Positions 26,483 to 35,473 of a stretch of 64,000 nucleotides of DNA are shown one piece after another; within the stretch, counting starts at the first letter, position 1, and each line of letters opens with the position of its first letter. This DNA comes from Bacteroidales bacterium. Lineage in GTDB: Bacteria > Bacteroidota > Bacteroidia > Bacteroidales > Marinilabiliaceae. The stretch is from contig JAKSLD010000001.1 of the NCBI GenBank assembly GCA_024401395.1, positions 124,001-188,000 on the forward strand, read 5' to 3'. The notes under the pieces are model-generated. The model had not been told where the DNA came from. It worked only from the letters and a program-made list of their open reading frames with translations, and made no database searches. The position numbers and the translations under genes were made by a program.

Positions 26483-26811
26483 AAAAAAATTACGATGAAC
26501 AAGGTACTTCATCGGACGCAGATTGGACGCACGTAGGACACAGATAGGACACAGGAATACCCTTCACAATAAAAAAACTGCGATGAACAAGGAACTACAC
26601 AGGATACAGACACGACCCATAAAGGACATAGAAATAACCTTCACAATAAAAAAACTGCGATGAACAAGGAACTACATAGGATACAGACACGACCCATAAA
26701 GGACACAGAAATAACTTTCACAATAAAAAAACTGCGATGAACAAGGGTGCTCTCTATGACTAGCAAGGGACTAACGTAAGACAAACATATGACTAGCGGC
26801 TAACCGACAAA
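26483..26811. repeat. Tandem hairpin plus 11-bp repeat array, locus 2
   Basis: This array fills most of the gene-free 532 bases between the DUF6057 gene and the GH10 gene. An A tract plus CTGCGATGAACAAGG (first copy TTACGATGAACAAGG) begins at 26483, 26571, 26648 and 26725, giving periods of 88, 77 and 77 bp, the same sizes as at 8.4 kb. Relative to the 8.4-kb array it is in the opposite orientation. Between cores lie 11-mers such as GACGCAGATTG, GACGCACGTAG, GACACAGATAG and GATACAGACAC. After the last core the 11-mers ACTAGCAAGGG, ACTAACGTAAG and ACAAACATATG continue to about 26811. Confidence 0.85.
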
Positions 26812-26813
26812 AC

Positions 26814-26864
26814 AAAAAAACCGCGACAGAACGATGGAGAGAGGTAGCCATCGTGCTAGCGCGG
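26814..26864 (-). terminator. Terminator of the xylan operon
   Basis: Read on the minus strand, CCGCG pairs with CGCGG (26860-26864 with 26821-26825), and an inner ACGATGG/CCATCGT stem (26831-26837 with 26848-26854) pairs fully. Seven T residues follow (A tract 26814-26820). It is 24 bases after the GH10 stop. Confidence 0.8.
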
Positions 26865-26887
26865 AAATCACAGAAAAAAGATCTTTA

Positions 26888-29674
26888 TTACTTCACAGGT
26901 GAAGTATATGTCTTACCTTGGAGACCTTCAGCCCATCCAGCATAAGCTGGCATACGTGTATTATGATCCTCAGACCAGAGACCACCGATTGTCTTGTGTC
27001 TCCAGCTCTTAGCTGCTGGTGCGTCTGTGATACACCATTGAGTAATACCGTACTGCTGAGCAGCAGGAACGTTCTCCATATATGCCTTAACGATGAAGTT
27101 GTAGAACTCAGCCAACTTCTGCTTCTGCTCGTATGTAAGCTCGCCCTCAAGTTCCTCGTTATTTGCATTCTTATAGCACATATCAAGCTCTGATACACGA
27201 ACCAACTTGCCTGAAGAAGCCATAATCTTGAACATCTCAACGATTCGGTTCTCCTGCCATGCTTGAGCCTCAGCGTTTTCGCTATAGCTTACGTGCATCT
27301 GGCTGCCGATACCATCGATCTTAGCGCCTGCCTTCTCCCATTCAGGGATCCAGTACTTAACGTATGACTTAACCTTCTTCAAGTCATCCCATGTAGACTC
27401 AAGGTTGTAGTCGTTAACGAAGAGCTTAAGGTCGTTAGGGTTAGTGCCCTCGATTTCAGCATAAGCCTTACGAGCTGCCTTTTCAGCGATAACAACGTAG
27501 TCGATGTTACCGAGGTAATCCTGCCAGAAGAAGTCTGCATCATTGCCATTTGCAGTCTGAAGGTCATAATAACCGTCACCTACATTACCGCCACCTGAAA
27601 CAGCCTCATTAACAAGATCCCAAGCCTTAACCTTACCGTTTGTAGCCTTGATCATACCGTTGATCCACTTATCCATAGCCCAAGTCAAAGTATCCTTCTT
27701 CTCCTCTGCAGTCAATGGAATAAATGGTGCTACTGGAACCTCTGGCTCCTCAGTAAGTTCCTCACACTCCCATGCGATATCGTCGAAGTAGTAATTATTT
27801 GCCTCTGCGAACTCGTTCAAGTTAAATGCGATAGTATGCATACCCTTGCCAGCACACTCAGCAGGAATTGCACCTTCCCAAACGAATGTCTGCCATTCTG
27901 TAGTGAAGTTTACATCTCCAATAGCTTGCCAGTGAATATATGCGCCTGCATCTGCATGGCACTGTGTAGATGCCTTTGCAGGCTTATCAGCCTTGTAACG
28001 GAATGAAATCTTACACTTCTCACCACCATCAAATACAGCGATAGGTGTATTAATCCAGAACTGCGAATCCCATGCGTACTCAACCATAGCACCAGCATGA
28101 ACAACAATACACTTGCCGCCCTTGCCGTCGTCTGCCAAGTTCGCAGCTGAAGCCTCTGCTACAGCACCACGATCCTCCTTTACGATAAAACCTGACATAT
28201 CATCACCTTCGCAACCGTAGTTTGGAACAAGGGTATGACGCTCTGAACCTGCAGACCATACAACATTCTTGAACATATAGTCATTAGCACCCTCAAACTC
28301 ATTCAAGTTGAATGCAATTGACTGCATATCCTTACCATCACACTCAGAAGGAATCGTAAACTCCTTTGTGAATGTCTGCCATTCTGTCGTGAAGTTCACA
28401 TCTCCAATAGCTGCCCAGTGAATATAACCGCCAGGAGCCGCATGACACTGTGTAGATGCCTTTGCATCTGTAGTTGCCTTGTAATCGAATGAGATATATG
28501 CCTTCTCACCTGCAGTCCACTTATACTCTGATGTAATGAAGAACTGGTTATCCCATGCGTCTGCTACCTTTGCTGTAGCATGAACTACGTATGCGCCATT
28601 CTCAATAGGAGCGTTTACGTCATCAGCGCCATGGACACGAGCAATAAGATTTGAAGACTCTGCTGTTCCGTCACAATTGCTGAGCTTGTTCTCGAATGCA
28701 GTATATGTAGGATATACCACACCAGCCTTCAAGTAACCGCCTTTATTAGCTGTTATGTATGGTGACTTAGCGTCAGATGTTTTATCGACAACCAGCCATG
28801 CATAGTCAATTGAAGCGGAATTACCACCTGGCTGCATTACGACATTGCACTTGTCACCCTTTACGCCAGTGAACTTAGCAGAGTACTCACCCCACTCTGT
28901 TCCTATAGTAATCTGAGAAGAAGCTTGTTCGCCTTCTCCCCAACCCCAACCCATGTTGACGTTGAATGTTGCTGATTGAGAAGCCTTCGCATATACTGTG
29001 ACTGTATACTCTTCGCCAGCACTTGTATCGATACCATCAGCAGCAAAATACTGATACCATCCAGCATCAGCAGGTTTCGCTGTCATCATCAAACCTTGTG
29101 AAAAGTCTGGCGTGTAACCCATAACATAGAATGGGAATGCACCATACTTTCTATAGTCTATACCATAAAGTGTACCTTCTGGGAAGGCAACTGCTTCTGG
29201 GCCTTCTGGCTCTCCTGTCCAGTTTGGATCTGGCTTATCTGCAAGAAGCGAATTCAACCATGTAGTAGGTTGCTGAGAGTGCCAAGCCAATGTGTGACCG
29301 AAAACAGTAAGACCACTTTCTTCTGCTGCCTCTACGAAAGCCTGCACGGTACCGAAATCCATGTTACCTTCATTATTGACAACAGATGCCATTTTCATAG
29401 CGTTACCAGCAACGATTTCGTCGAAGTTACTCTTAGCTACCATAGACAAGAGACCGCCATTATTGAACTCGGCTGCTTCGAGAGCTGCACCAACCTTGAA
29501 GTTTGGCAACTTTGCGCGATCAACATATTCCTTAAGAGGAGCGTAATCGTTCAAGTAATCGTACATTGCCAAATCCTTAGGCTTCTCTACAATATATTTC
29601 TGATCGATCTCATCAGCACAGGAAGCCACGAGGGCTCCCATTGCCAATGCAGTTATATATAAACTGTATTTCAT
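26888..29674 (-). CDS. GH10 endo-xylanase lipoprotein with carbohydrate-binding modules inserted in the catalytic domain
   Basis: The 928-residue enzyme has a lipobox (VASC, Cys19) and is expected on the cell surface, where it cuts xylan chains. The GH10 barrel is split. Its first part (about 47-145) includes FGHTLAWHSQQP. Then about 500 residues of jelly-roll modules intervene: one at about 185-300 and two similar ones at about 324-480 and 486-640. The barrel resumes at about 652. The acid/base is Glu690 in WDLVNEAV and the nucleophile Glu829 in VRVSELD, both present. The inserted modules resemble CBM4/9/22-type binding domains. This is the Xyn10 layout known from xylan loci of Prevotella and Bacteroides, where the insert binds xylan. 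It is the last gene of the operon. Confidence 0.93.
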   Translation of the reverse strand: MKYSLYITALAMGALVASCADEIDQKYIVEKPKDLAMYDYLNDYAPLKEYVDRAKLPNFKVGAALEAAEFNNGGLLSMVAKSNFDEIVAGNAMKMASVVNNEGNMDFGTVQAFVEAAEESGLTVFGHTLAWHSQQPTTWLNSLLADKPDPNWTGEPEGPEAVAFPEGTLYGIDYRKYGAFPFYVMGYTPDFSQGLMMTAKPADAGWYQYFAADGIDTSAGEEYTVTVYAKASQSATFNVNMGWGWGEGEQASSQITIGTEWGEYSAKFTGVKGDKCNVVMQPGGNSASIDYAWLVVDKTSDAKSPYITANKGGYLKAGVVYPTYTAFENKLSNCDGTAESSNLIARVHGADDVNAPIENGAYVVHATAKVADAWDNQFFITSEYKWTAGEKAYISFDYKATTDAKASTQCHAAPGGYIHWAAIGDVNFTTEWQTFTKEFTIPSECDGKDMQSIAFNLNEFEGANDYMFKNVVWSAGSERHTLVPNYGCEGDDMSGFIVKEDRGAVAEASAANLADDGKGGKCIVVHAGAMVEYAWDSQFWINTPIAVFDGGEKCKISFRYKADKPAKASTQCHADAGAYIHWQAIGDVNFTTEWQTFVWEGAIPAECAGKGMHTIAFNLNEFAEANNYYFDDIAWECEELTEEPEVPVAPFIPLTAEEKKDTLTWAMDKWINGMIKATNGKVKAWDLVNEAVSGGGNVGDGYYDLQTANGNDADFFWQDYLGNIDYVVIAEKAARKAYAEIEGTNPNDLKLFVNDYNLESTWDDLKKVKSYVKYWIPEWEKAGAKIDGIGSQMHVSYSENAEAQAWQENRIVEMFKIMASSGKLVRVSELDMCYKNANNEELEGELTYEQKQKLAEFYNFIVKAYMENVPAAQQYGITQWCITDAPAAKSWRHKTIGGLWSEDHNTRMPAYAGWAEGLQGKTYTSPVK
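27757..28705 (-). repeat. Tandem duplication of a carbohydrate-binding module
   Basis: The second and third inserted modules of the xylanase share long identical stretches, such as KASTQCHA and GDVNFTTEWQTF, at a constant offset of 486 bases (162 codons). DNA similarity is high too, for example near 27893 and 28379, so the duplication looks fairly recent or is kept alike by gene conversion. Confidence 0.85.
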
Positions 29675-29695
29675 TGCTTAAGAATTATTAGATTA

Positions 29696-30745
29696 TTATT
29701 CTGCAACATATTTAACATCAAGCTCCTCAAGCTTTACACCACTACGGATCCAAACGAGGCTTTCGTCACATGACAAAGTGTTGTCACCGCTAGCGAGTGT
29801 GTAGTTGAGTGTAAGATGGTCACGATCTTTGTTGCCCCATGCCTTCTTGGCACCATTTGGTGTGAACACACCATTACCAGTTGCTGTTACGCCATCGGTA
29901 AGTGATGATACTTTACATGCGTCACCCTCAAAGGTAAGAAGAAGCTCACATTTGATTTGAGTGCCATTTACAGTGTGATCTACAGCATACTTAACGGTAT
30001 TCATAGACATTGACACTGTGTTACACTCCTTACCATCAACAACTGGATCAAAATGGCCCTCAAACTTAGCATCAGACTCAGCTGGAATCTGAACAGCAGC
30101 AGCACCATTCAATGCATATTTGCCACAACGTGAGAAGAATGCATCATACTTGTTCTTATACTTTACACAGTAAAGAACATAGTCCTTTGGTGTTACCTTC
30201 CAAGCATCGACATCTGTACGAGATGGAGCAGCGCTACCATCATATTCGCCAGCAAGAATGCGGTCTGCACCAGTCTGATTCTTCATTACAAGAGGAATCA
30301 CATAAGTGTTAGCTACAGAAGCTGGATCTGCGAAGAAAGCATCTGCAAGCTGAACCTCTACTGAACCTGTCTGCTTGCCCTTGAAAGCAATCTGATTGCT
30401 AGAAAGATTATAATAATTAGATGGCATAGCCTTTACAGCCTCACCAGTAGCCGCACTAACGAGGTTATTGCAGAGGGATTCATCAACTGCAACATCGATT
30501 GTTATGTTACGACCTTTGTATGCGCCACCCATTGTTGCTGATATCAAACACTTGTGCTCCTTGTCAAGAGTTGTGTCATACTCATCAGAACCCAATACAA
30601 TAGTACGAACTGGAGTCTGATATGGGAAGTATACAGAAACACCACCCTCATAGTCAGGGAAGTCGATATCCTGATTCTCACAAGACACTAGCGACAAAGT
30701 TGCCGCAGACATTGCAAGAGCTATCAGTTTGTTATTTAGTTTCAT
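29696..30745 (-). CDS. Surface glycan-binding lipoprotein (XusE position, DUF1735-like)
   Basis: The 349-residue protein has a lipobox (SLVSC, Cys22) followed by an acidic linker. The N-terminal half fits the BT_3987-like DUF1735 domain of surface lipoproteins (VYFPYQTPVRTIVLG, then an YNLSSNQIAFKGKQTGSVEV stretch). The C-terminal half is beta-rich with no catalytic motif. It lies between the second SusD and the GH10 gene, the position of xusE in characterised xylan loci. Its likely job is holding xylan at the surface. It is 21 bases upstream of the xylanase, and the gap to SusD contains a hairpin that may set relative expression. Confidence 0.8.
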   Translation of the reverse strand: MKLNNKLIALAMSAATLSLVSCENQDIDFPDYEGGVSVYFPYQTPVRTIVLGSDEYDTTLDKEHKCLISATMGGAYKGRNITIDVAVDESLCNNLVSAATGEAVKAMPSNYYNLSSNQIAFKGKQTGSVEVQLADAFFADPASVANTYVIPLVMKNQTGADRILAGEYDGSAAPSRTDVDAWKVTPKDYVLYCVKYKNKYDAFFSRCGKYALNGAAAVQIPAESDAKFEGHFDPVVDGKECNTVSMSMNTVKYAVDHTVNGTQIKCELLLTFEGDACKVSSLTDGVTATGNGVFTPNGAKKAWGNKDRDHLTLNYTLASGDNTLSCDESLVWIRSGVKLEELDVKYVAE

Positions 30746-30791
30746 CTTCTTTTTTCTGTTTAAAAGTGAGTTCTATATTATTTATTAGCTC

Positions 30792-30819
30792 GGTGAGTAA
30801 TCGTTATATAGGACTCACC
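30792..30819 (-). other. Intercistronic hairpin in the xylan operon
   Basis: GGTGAGT (30792-30798) and ACTCACC (30813-30819) form a 7-bp stem with a 14-base loop in the 91-base gap after the second SusD gene. No T run follows on the minus strand, so it is more likely an RNA stability or processing element than a terminator. Confidence 0.5.
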
Positions 30820-30836
30820 TTTGTTTCTACTATATA

Positions 30837-32618
30837 TTACCAACCCTGATTCTGCTCGAGTGCAGAGAACTTCTGACATTCGCCGTAAGGAATAGGGCCA
30901 TAATACTGGTAATCTGCGAAATCACGTGAATCAACATCGAAATACTCGTATGTATACTCACCATTAGCAGCAGTAATCTTCACGCCACGTGCTGGCTCGT
31001 TAAGCTTGCTGAGATCAACCTTCCAACGACGCAAATCCCAGAATCTCTTGTTCTCGAAAGCGAACTCAAGACGACGCTCGTTGCGGATAAGCTCGCGCAT
31101 AGCATCCTTGTTATCCTTAATGCTCTCAAGATACTCATCGTTTTCGATACCAAGTGCACGATTACGGATAGCTTTGATTACGTCATAAGCGCTCATGCCA
31201 TTGCCACCGTCAGCTGTTGGACCATAAGCCTCATTTGCAGCCTCAGCATAGCCAAGGAACAACTCTGTGAAACGAATACGTGGTGTATAACGCTTCTGTG
31301 TAGTAGCATTTGAAGAGTTACAGTTAACATCTGCACGAGTGAGCTTTCGCAAATAATAACCAGTACGTGTAGAATACTCGTTCTCCTTGTTAAGACCGTC
31401 CTTTGTTGTAGAGTTGACAGTCATATCTATCTCTGTATCCTGTACACCTTGCTTAGCGCCATTGTAAAGAATAGCAGCATAGAAACGTGGATCACGACCT
31501 ACGTATGGATTCTTTGGATCATAACCAGACTTAGCATCTGTGATAGGATAACCATTTGCCATAGGATAAGCATCAACAAGGTTCTGTGTTGGATTAACAC
31601 GACCCTTACCGAACAATGATGGTGGGAAGTTATCCATCTCGATATCATTGTTCTGAGCGTTACCACTACGCCAAAGAATCTCTTTAGGATTTGCATCAGA
31701 AGCCAACTTATCAATATCGGCTGTATTGGCGAACCAAGTGTGACCTGTTGGGTCCAAACCTGCGATACCACCTACTGTTGACTTAAGTACATCAGCAAGA
31801 GACTTAGCAGCCTGAGCATATGTCACACCTGACTCTGCGTAAGCAGGGCTGGCAGACATAAGGTCCATCTGAGCACGGATAGCACCGATGATAGCTGCAT
31901 CAATCTTACCCTTATGGTGGCTACCGAAAGCACGGTTGTACTCACTCATTGTAGCACCAATTGACTTATACTTTGCAGGAACCTGATCCTCAGAATTGAT
32001 ATCACCGAAATGATCAGGAAGAAGCGAAAGTGCCATATCAAAGTCCTCATTAATCTTAGCAATTGTCTGAGCATATGTCAAACGTGCCTGATTAAAGTTG
32101 CTGGTAGCATCCTCAGAAGCAGTGTGATATGGAACACCCATAAGAGTGCTGCCTACATAACCCGCATGAACCTGAAGGAGGTAGAAATGATACATACCAC
32201 GCATAGCATAGCATGAACCCTTCATCTGGTCATTGAAAAGTGTATTTAGAGTTGGGGTAGACGCCCAAGCAACATCATCACACTGCTCAAGAAGAAGGTT
32301 AACATACTGAATAGCATGATAACAGTTTCTCCAACGAGACACTGGGTTAGAGTTGCTAGTCCATGAACCACCAGCCATCTGACGGTAGCTGTTTGATGCT
32401 ATGTTAGATACAGCATCATCTGTTGCAAGGTCAGTGTTTGGAGTACCATCGTATGGCAGAAGAACGTAGGCGTTACCTAGCAATCCCATAGCCATAGAAG
32501 GGTCTGAATGAATGGATGTGATGTCCATTGTGTTCTCAATTGCTGGCTCGAATACGTCATCACACGCAACGAGGGCAGAACCAAGCATCACAGCCAATAT
32601 GAAATTTTTGCTTTTCAT
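30837..32618 (-). CDS. SusD/RagB family lipoprotein, second of the xylan locus (XusD-like)
   Basis: The 593-residue protein starts with a lipoprotein signal (LVAC, then DDVFEPAIEN) and has SusD architecture: helical TPR-like N-terminal region and the late signature LIRNERRLEFAFENKRFWDL (about 510-530). It would cap the upstream SusC, whose stop is only 14 bases away. In xylan loci of this layout the second SusC/SusD pair works with the first to capture and import xylo-oligosaccharides. It has its own downstream spacer with a hairpin. Confidence 0.92.
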   Translation of the reverse strand: MKSKNFILAVMLGSALVACDDVFEPAIENTMDITSIHSDPSMAMGLLGNAYVLLPYDGTPNTDLATDDAVSNIASNSYRQMAGGSWTSNSNPVSRWRNCYHAIQYVNLLLEQCDDVAWASTPTLNTLFNDQMKGSCYAMRGMYHFYLLQVHAGYVGSTLMGVPYHTASEDATSNFNQARLTYAQTIAKINEDFDMALSLLPDHFGDINSEDQVPAKYKSIGATMSEYNRAFGSHHKGKIDAAIIGAIRAQMDLMSASPAYAESGVTYAQAAKSLADVLKSTVGGIAGLDPTGHTWFANTADIDKLASDANPKEILWRSGNAQNNDIEMDNFPPSLFGKGRVNPTQNLVDAYPMANGYPITDAKSGYDPKNPYVGRDPRFYAAILYNGAKQGVQDTEIDMTVNSTTKDGLNKENEYSTRTGYYLRKLTRADVNCNSSNATTQKRYTPRIRFTELFLGYAEAANEAYGPTADGGNGMSAYDVIKAIRNRALGIENDEYLESIKDNKDAMRELIRNERRLEFAFENKRFWDLRRWKVDLSKLNEPARGVKITAANGEYTYEYFDVDSRDFADYQYYGPIPYGECQKFSALEQNQGW

Positions 32619-32632
32619 AATTCTCTAATTAA

Positions 32633-35449
32633 TTAGAATGTAACCTTTACACCAAGATTATAGAAACGAGACTGTGGTGCGCTACCAACATTCATCTCCA
32701 TATACTCACGCTCCTTAGATATTGTAAGAAGGTTTGAACCGCTTACGTATACCTGAGCCTCATGAAGAATCTTGTTACCCTCAAACAATGTCGATGGGAA
32801 GTCGTATGTAAGCTGAACCTTAGACAAACGGAATACATTGTTCTTGAATGTCCAGAAATCAGACGATGCCGTATTGTTTGAAGCTGTAGAAGTTGTCAAA
32901 CGTGGCAATGTTGCTGAGGATGCTGTCTCCTTTGTCCATGTCTCGCGAGCCATTACTGAATACTTGTCGTCACCTGACATATTGTAGTATGTTGTGTTCT
33001 TTGAATTCAAGCCACCAGCAACACCCCAACCTGTAGCGAAGAGTGTGAAGCCCTTGTACTTAGCTGTCAAACCGATACCATACTCAAATGGAGAATCCCA
33101 ACGACCAAGCTCAATAGTATCCTTCTCGTCGATCTTACCATCACCATTCTGATCCTTATACTTGAGATCACCTGGCTTAATAGTAGACTGACCGAAGTAT
33201 GTCTGAGATGGTGAGTTCTTAATCTCATCTTCTGACTGGAAGAAACCAAGGCACTCATAACCCCACATACCATTGATGAACTTACCCTGACGCTTCTGGT
33301 AGTCGAACTCTACTGTACTATCATCACGCTTGGTAGCCTCATTTGTTGTCAACATACCTGTGACAGTAGCATTAAGTTGAACCTCACCGATATTCTTGTT
33401 ATACCCGAGAGCGAACTCAATACCCTTACGAAGGTTCTCGTTGTAGTTGATGTATGGGATGAATGATGAGTTAGGATAGTATGACATCATGTACTCTGGC
33501 ATTGTTGTACCTGAAGTGATGATAAGACCCTCCTGACTGTTGCGGAATGCAGACAAATCAAAAGTGAACATATTGTTGAGAATACCACCCTTCAAGCCTA
33601 CAGCGATTTCCTTGTTTCTGATGAAATCGAGGTCATCATTTGCACCGAGTTTAGATACTGTAGACTGCTGGCTCTGGTCGGTCCATGCCCACCAAGCGCC
33701 ATCCAAAGTATAGGTACCTACATACATACTGTAGCTCTCGATATCTGTATCGTTAGCAAGGTTACTTGCGCTGACACTCAATGTCAAGTTATTGAACAAG
33801 CCATCCTCAAGGAACGACTCCTTAGCCAAGTTCCAACCGAGAGAAACCGATGGAGAGAAAGCATTACGGTGACCCTCTGCCAATTTTGCAGTGTGAACAA
33901 CTGATGCTGAAGCATCAAGGAAGTAACGCTTTGCAAAATCATAATGCAAGTTGAGGCCGAGGCTGGCATCACTCTCAGAGTGATACTGACCTGTAACTCT
34001 GTACTGGAAACCGCGGGCAAGAACAACACCACCGATACTATGGTCATCGAAAGAACGATCATAGTTGAAACGTGCGTCGAAAGCATAAGTCTGGTCACTA
34101 GCGCGAGCTGAAATATTTGTTTCACCTGAGTGAACGTCCTGTGTACCTGTATCCTTGAAACCTATGATAACATCCTTACCATTGTAGTTTGACCAGATTG
34201 GATCAAATGCCTTGTAGGTATCATGCATTGACTCGTTATACTCAGTTGCAAAGTCCATAGCAAACTGTGTATGGAAAGACAAGCCCTCAGCGAGTGGAGA
34301 GAGATCTATATCAAGACCTGTCTCGAACTGCAACTTACGGTAATGTGAAGTAGACTCACCCGAAACATACAAGTCAGCGATTGCATTTGTACGCTCCTCC
34401 TCCAAATTTGAACCTACGATAAACTGACCGTTTATGATGTTGTTTGATGCTGCAATTTCAGCAAGTGCACCTGATGCATTCTCATCAACATACTTTGTAG
34501 GAATAAATGGAGAAAAACGGTTTGGACGGAAGGTCGCTGCTGCATTCCAGAAATTGTTGCTAGCGCTATAACCGCCACCACGGTAGAATGTGATGTTAGC
34601 ATCTACATAGCTCTTGATGTAGTCAGAGATGTTGATATCAACATTACCACGTACATTGAAACGGTCAGTATAGCTATCCTTAGCCTTACCTACCTTGAAG
34701 TAAGAACCCTCACGGTAGTAGCTGATGTTTGTATAGTACTGAGCACGATCACTACCGCCTTCAATCTCTGCTGTTACATCAGATCTGTTGTAAGTCTTCT
34801 TGATGTAATCAGAAGAGTAGAAGTTAACATTTGGATAACGGTATGGATTGTTACCAGAACCATAGTTATAGATATCTGTTGCTGAATACAATGGATCTAG
34901 GCCATCATTCTTACGAGCCTGGTTGTAGAGTGTCATATACTCTGCAGAACCAACATACTCTGGATAAGATATTGCAACATTAACACCTGTATTAACACGA
35001 GCCTTGATGCTGATATCACCTTGCTTACCACGCTTTGTAGTAATCAACAAAGCACCCTTAGATGCATGGCTACCGTAAAGTGCTACTGCAGCACCACCCT
35101 TGAGGAATGAGATAGACTCAATCTCATCAGCCTTGATATTATTTACTGGACGAGGCACACCATCAATGAAAACGATGTATGAACCACCCCATGTTGCTGT
35201 ACCGCCTGGGACGAATGCGTCAAGGTCTGTCAATGGATATGACATATAATCCTTCTCGACAACCTCCTTGTAGTTGACTGATGCTGCACCAACCAGAACG
35301 TCACTAGCTGCTGCCTCGCGGTAAGCCAACTGCACCTTCGACTGCTGCACGAGAGTATCGGCCACAGCTGACTCTTCTTGAGCTGTTGCCATCGTCGCAT
35401 TTGCAGCGCATAAAGCTGCTACGAGATATTTATATTTATTGTAATTCAT
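32633..35449 (-). CDS. SusC family TonB-dependent transporter lacking the N-terminal regulatory domain (XusC-like)
   Basis: The 938-residue protein has a signal peptide ending ATAQ and then goes quickly to a plug-like domain (IVFIDGVPRPVNNIKADEIE, then SISFLKGGAAVALYG). The CarboxypepD-like domain seen at the start of the two other SusC proteins here is missing, and the chain is over 100 residues shorter than they are. The beta-barrel is complete to the C-terminal KVTF, ending in the aromatic residue typical of outer-membrane barrels. It would import xylo-oligosaccharides with the next SusD. It follows the first SusD by 24 bases. Confidence 0.92.
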   Translation of the reverse strand: MNYNKYKYLVAALCAANATMATAQEESAVADTLVQQSKVQLAYREAAASDVLVGAASVNYKEVVEKDYMSYPLTDLDAFVPGGTATWGGSYIVFIDGVPRPVNNIKADEIESISFLKGGAAVALYGSHASKGALLITTKRGKQGDISIKARVNTGVNVAISYPEYVGSAEYMTLYNQARKNDGLDPLYSATDIYNYGSGNNPYRYPNVNFYSSDYIKKTYNRSDVTAEIEGGSDRAQYYTNISYYREGSYFKVGKAKDSYTDRFNVRGNVDINISDYIKSYVDANITFYRGGGYSASNNFWNAAATFRPNRFSPFIPTKYVDENASGALAEIAASNNIINGQFIVGSNLEEERTNAIADLYVSGESTSHYRKLQFETGLDIDLSPLAEGLSFHTQFAMDFATEYNESMHDTYKAFDPIWSNYNGKDVIIGFKDTGTQDVHSGETNISARASDQTYAFDARFNYDRSFDDHSIGGVVLARGFQYRVTGQYHSESDASLGLNLHYDFAKRYFLDASASVVHTAKLAEGHRNAFSPSVSLGWNLAKESFLEDGLFNNLTLSVSASNLANDTDIESYSMYVGTYTLDGAWWAWTDQSQQSTVSKLGANDDLDFIRNKEIAVGLKGGILNNMFTFDLSAFRNSQEGLIITSGTTMPEYMMSYYPNSSFIPYINYNENLRKGIEFALGYNKNIGEVQLNATVTGMLTTNEATKRDDSTVEFDYQKRQGKFINGMWGYECLGFFQSEDEIKNSPSQTYFGQSTIKPGDLKYKDQNGDGKIDEKDTIELGRWDSPFEYGIGLTAKYKGFTLFATGWGVAGGLNSKNTTYYNMSGDDKYSVMARETWTKETASSATLPRLTTSTASNNTASSDFWTFKNNVFRLSKVQLTYDFPSTLFEGNKILHEAQVYVSGSNLLTISKEREYMEMNVGSAPQSRFYNLGVKVTF

Positions 35450-35473
35450 AATCTCTACTATGTGAAGTCGTTA

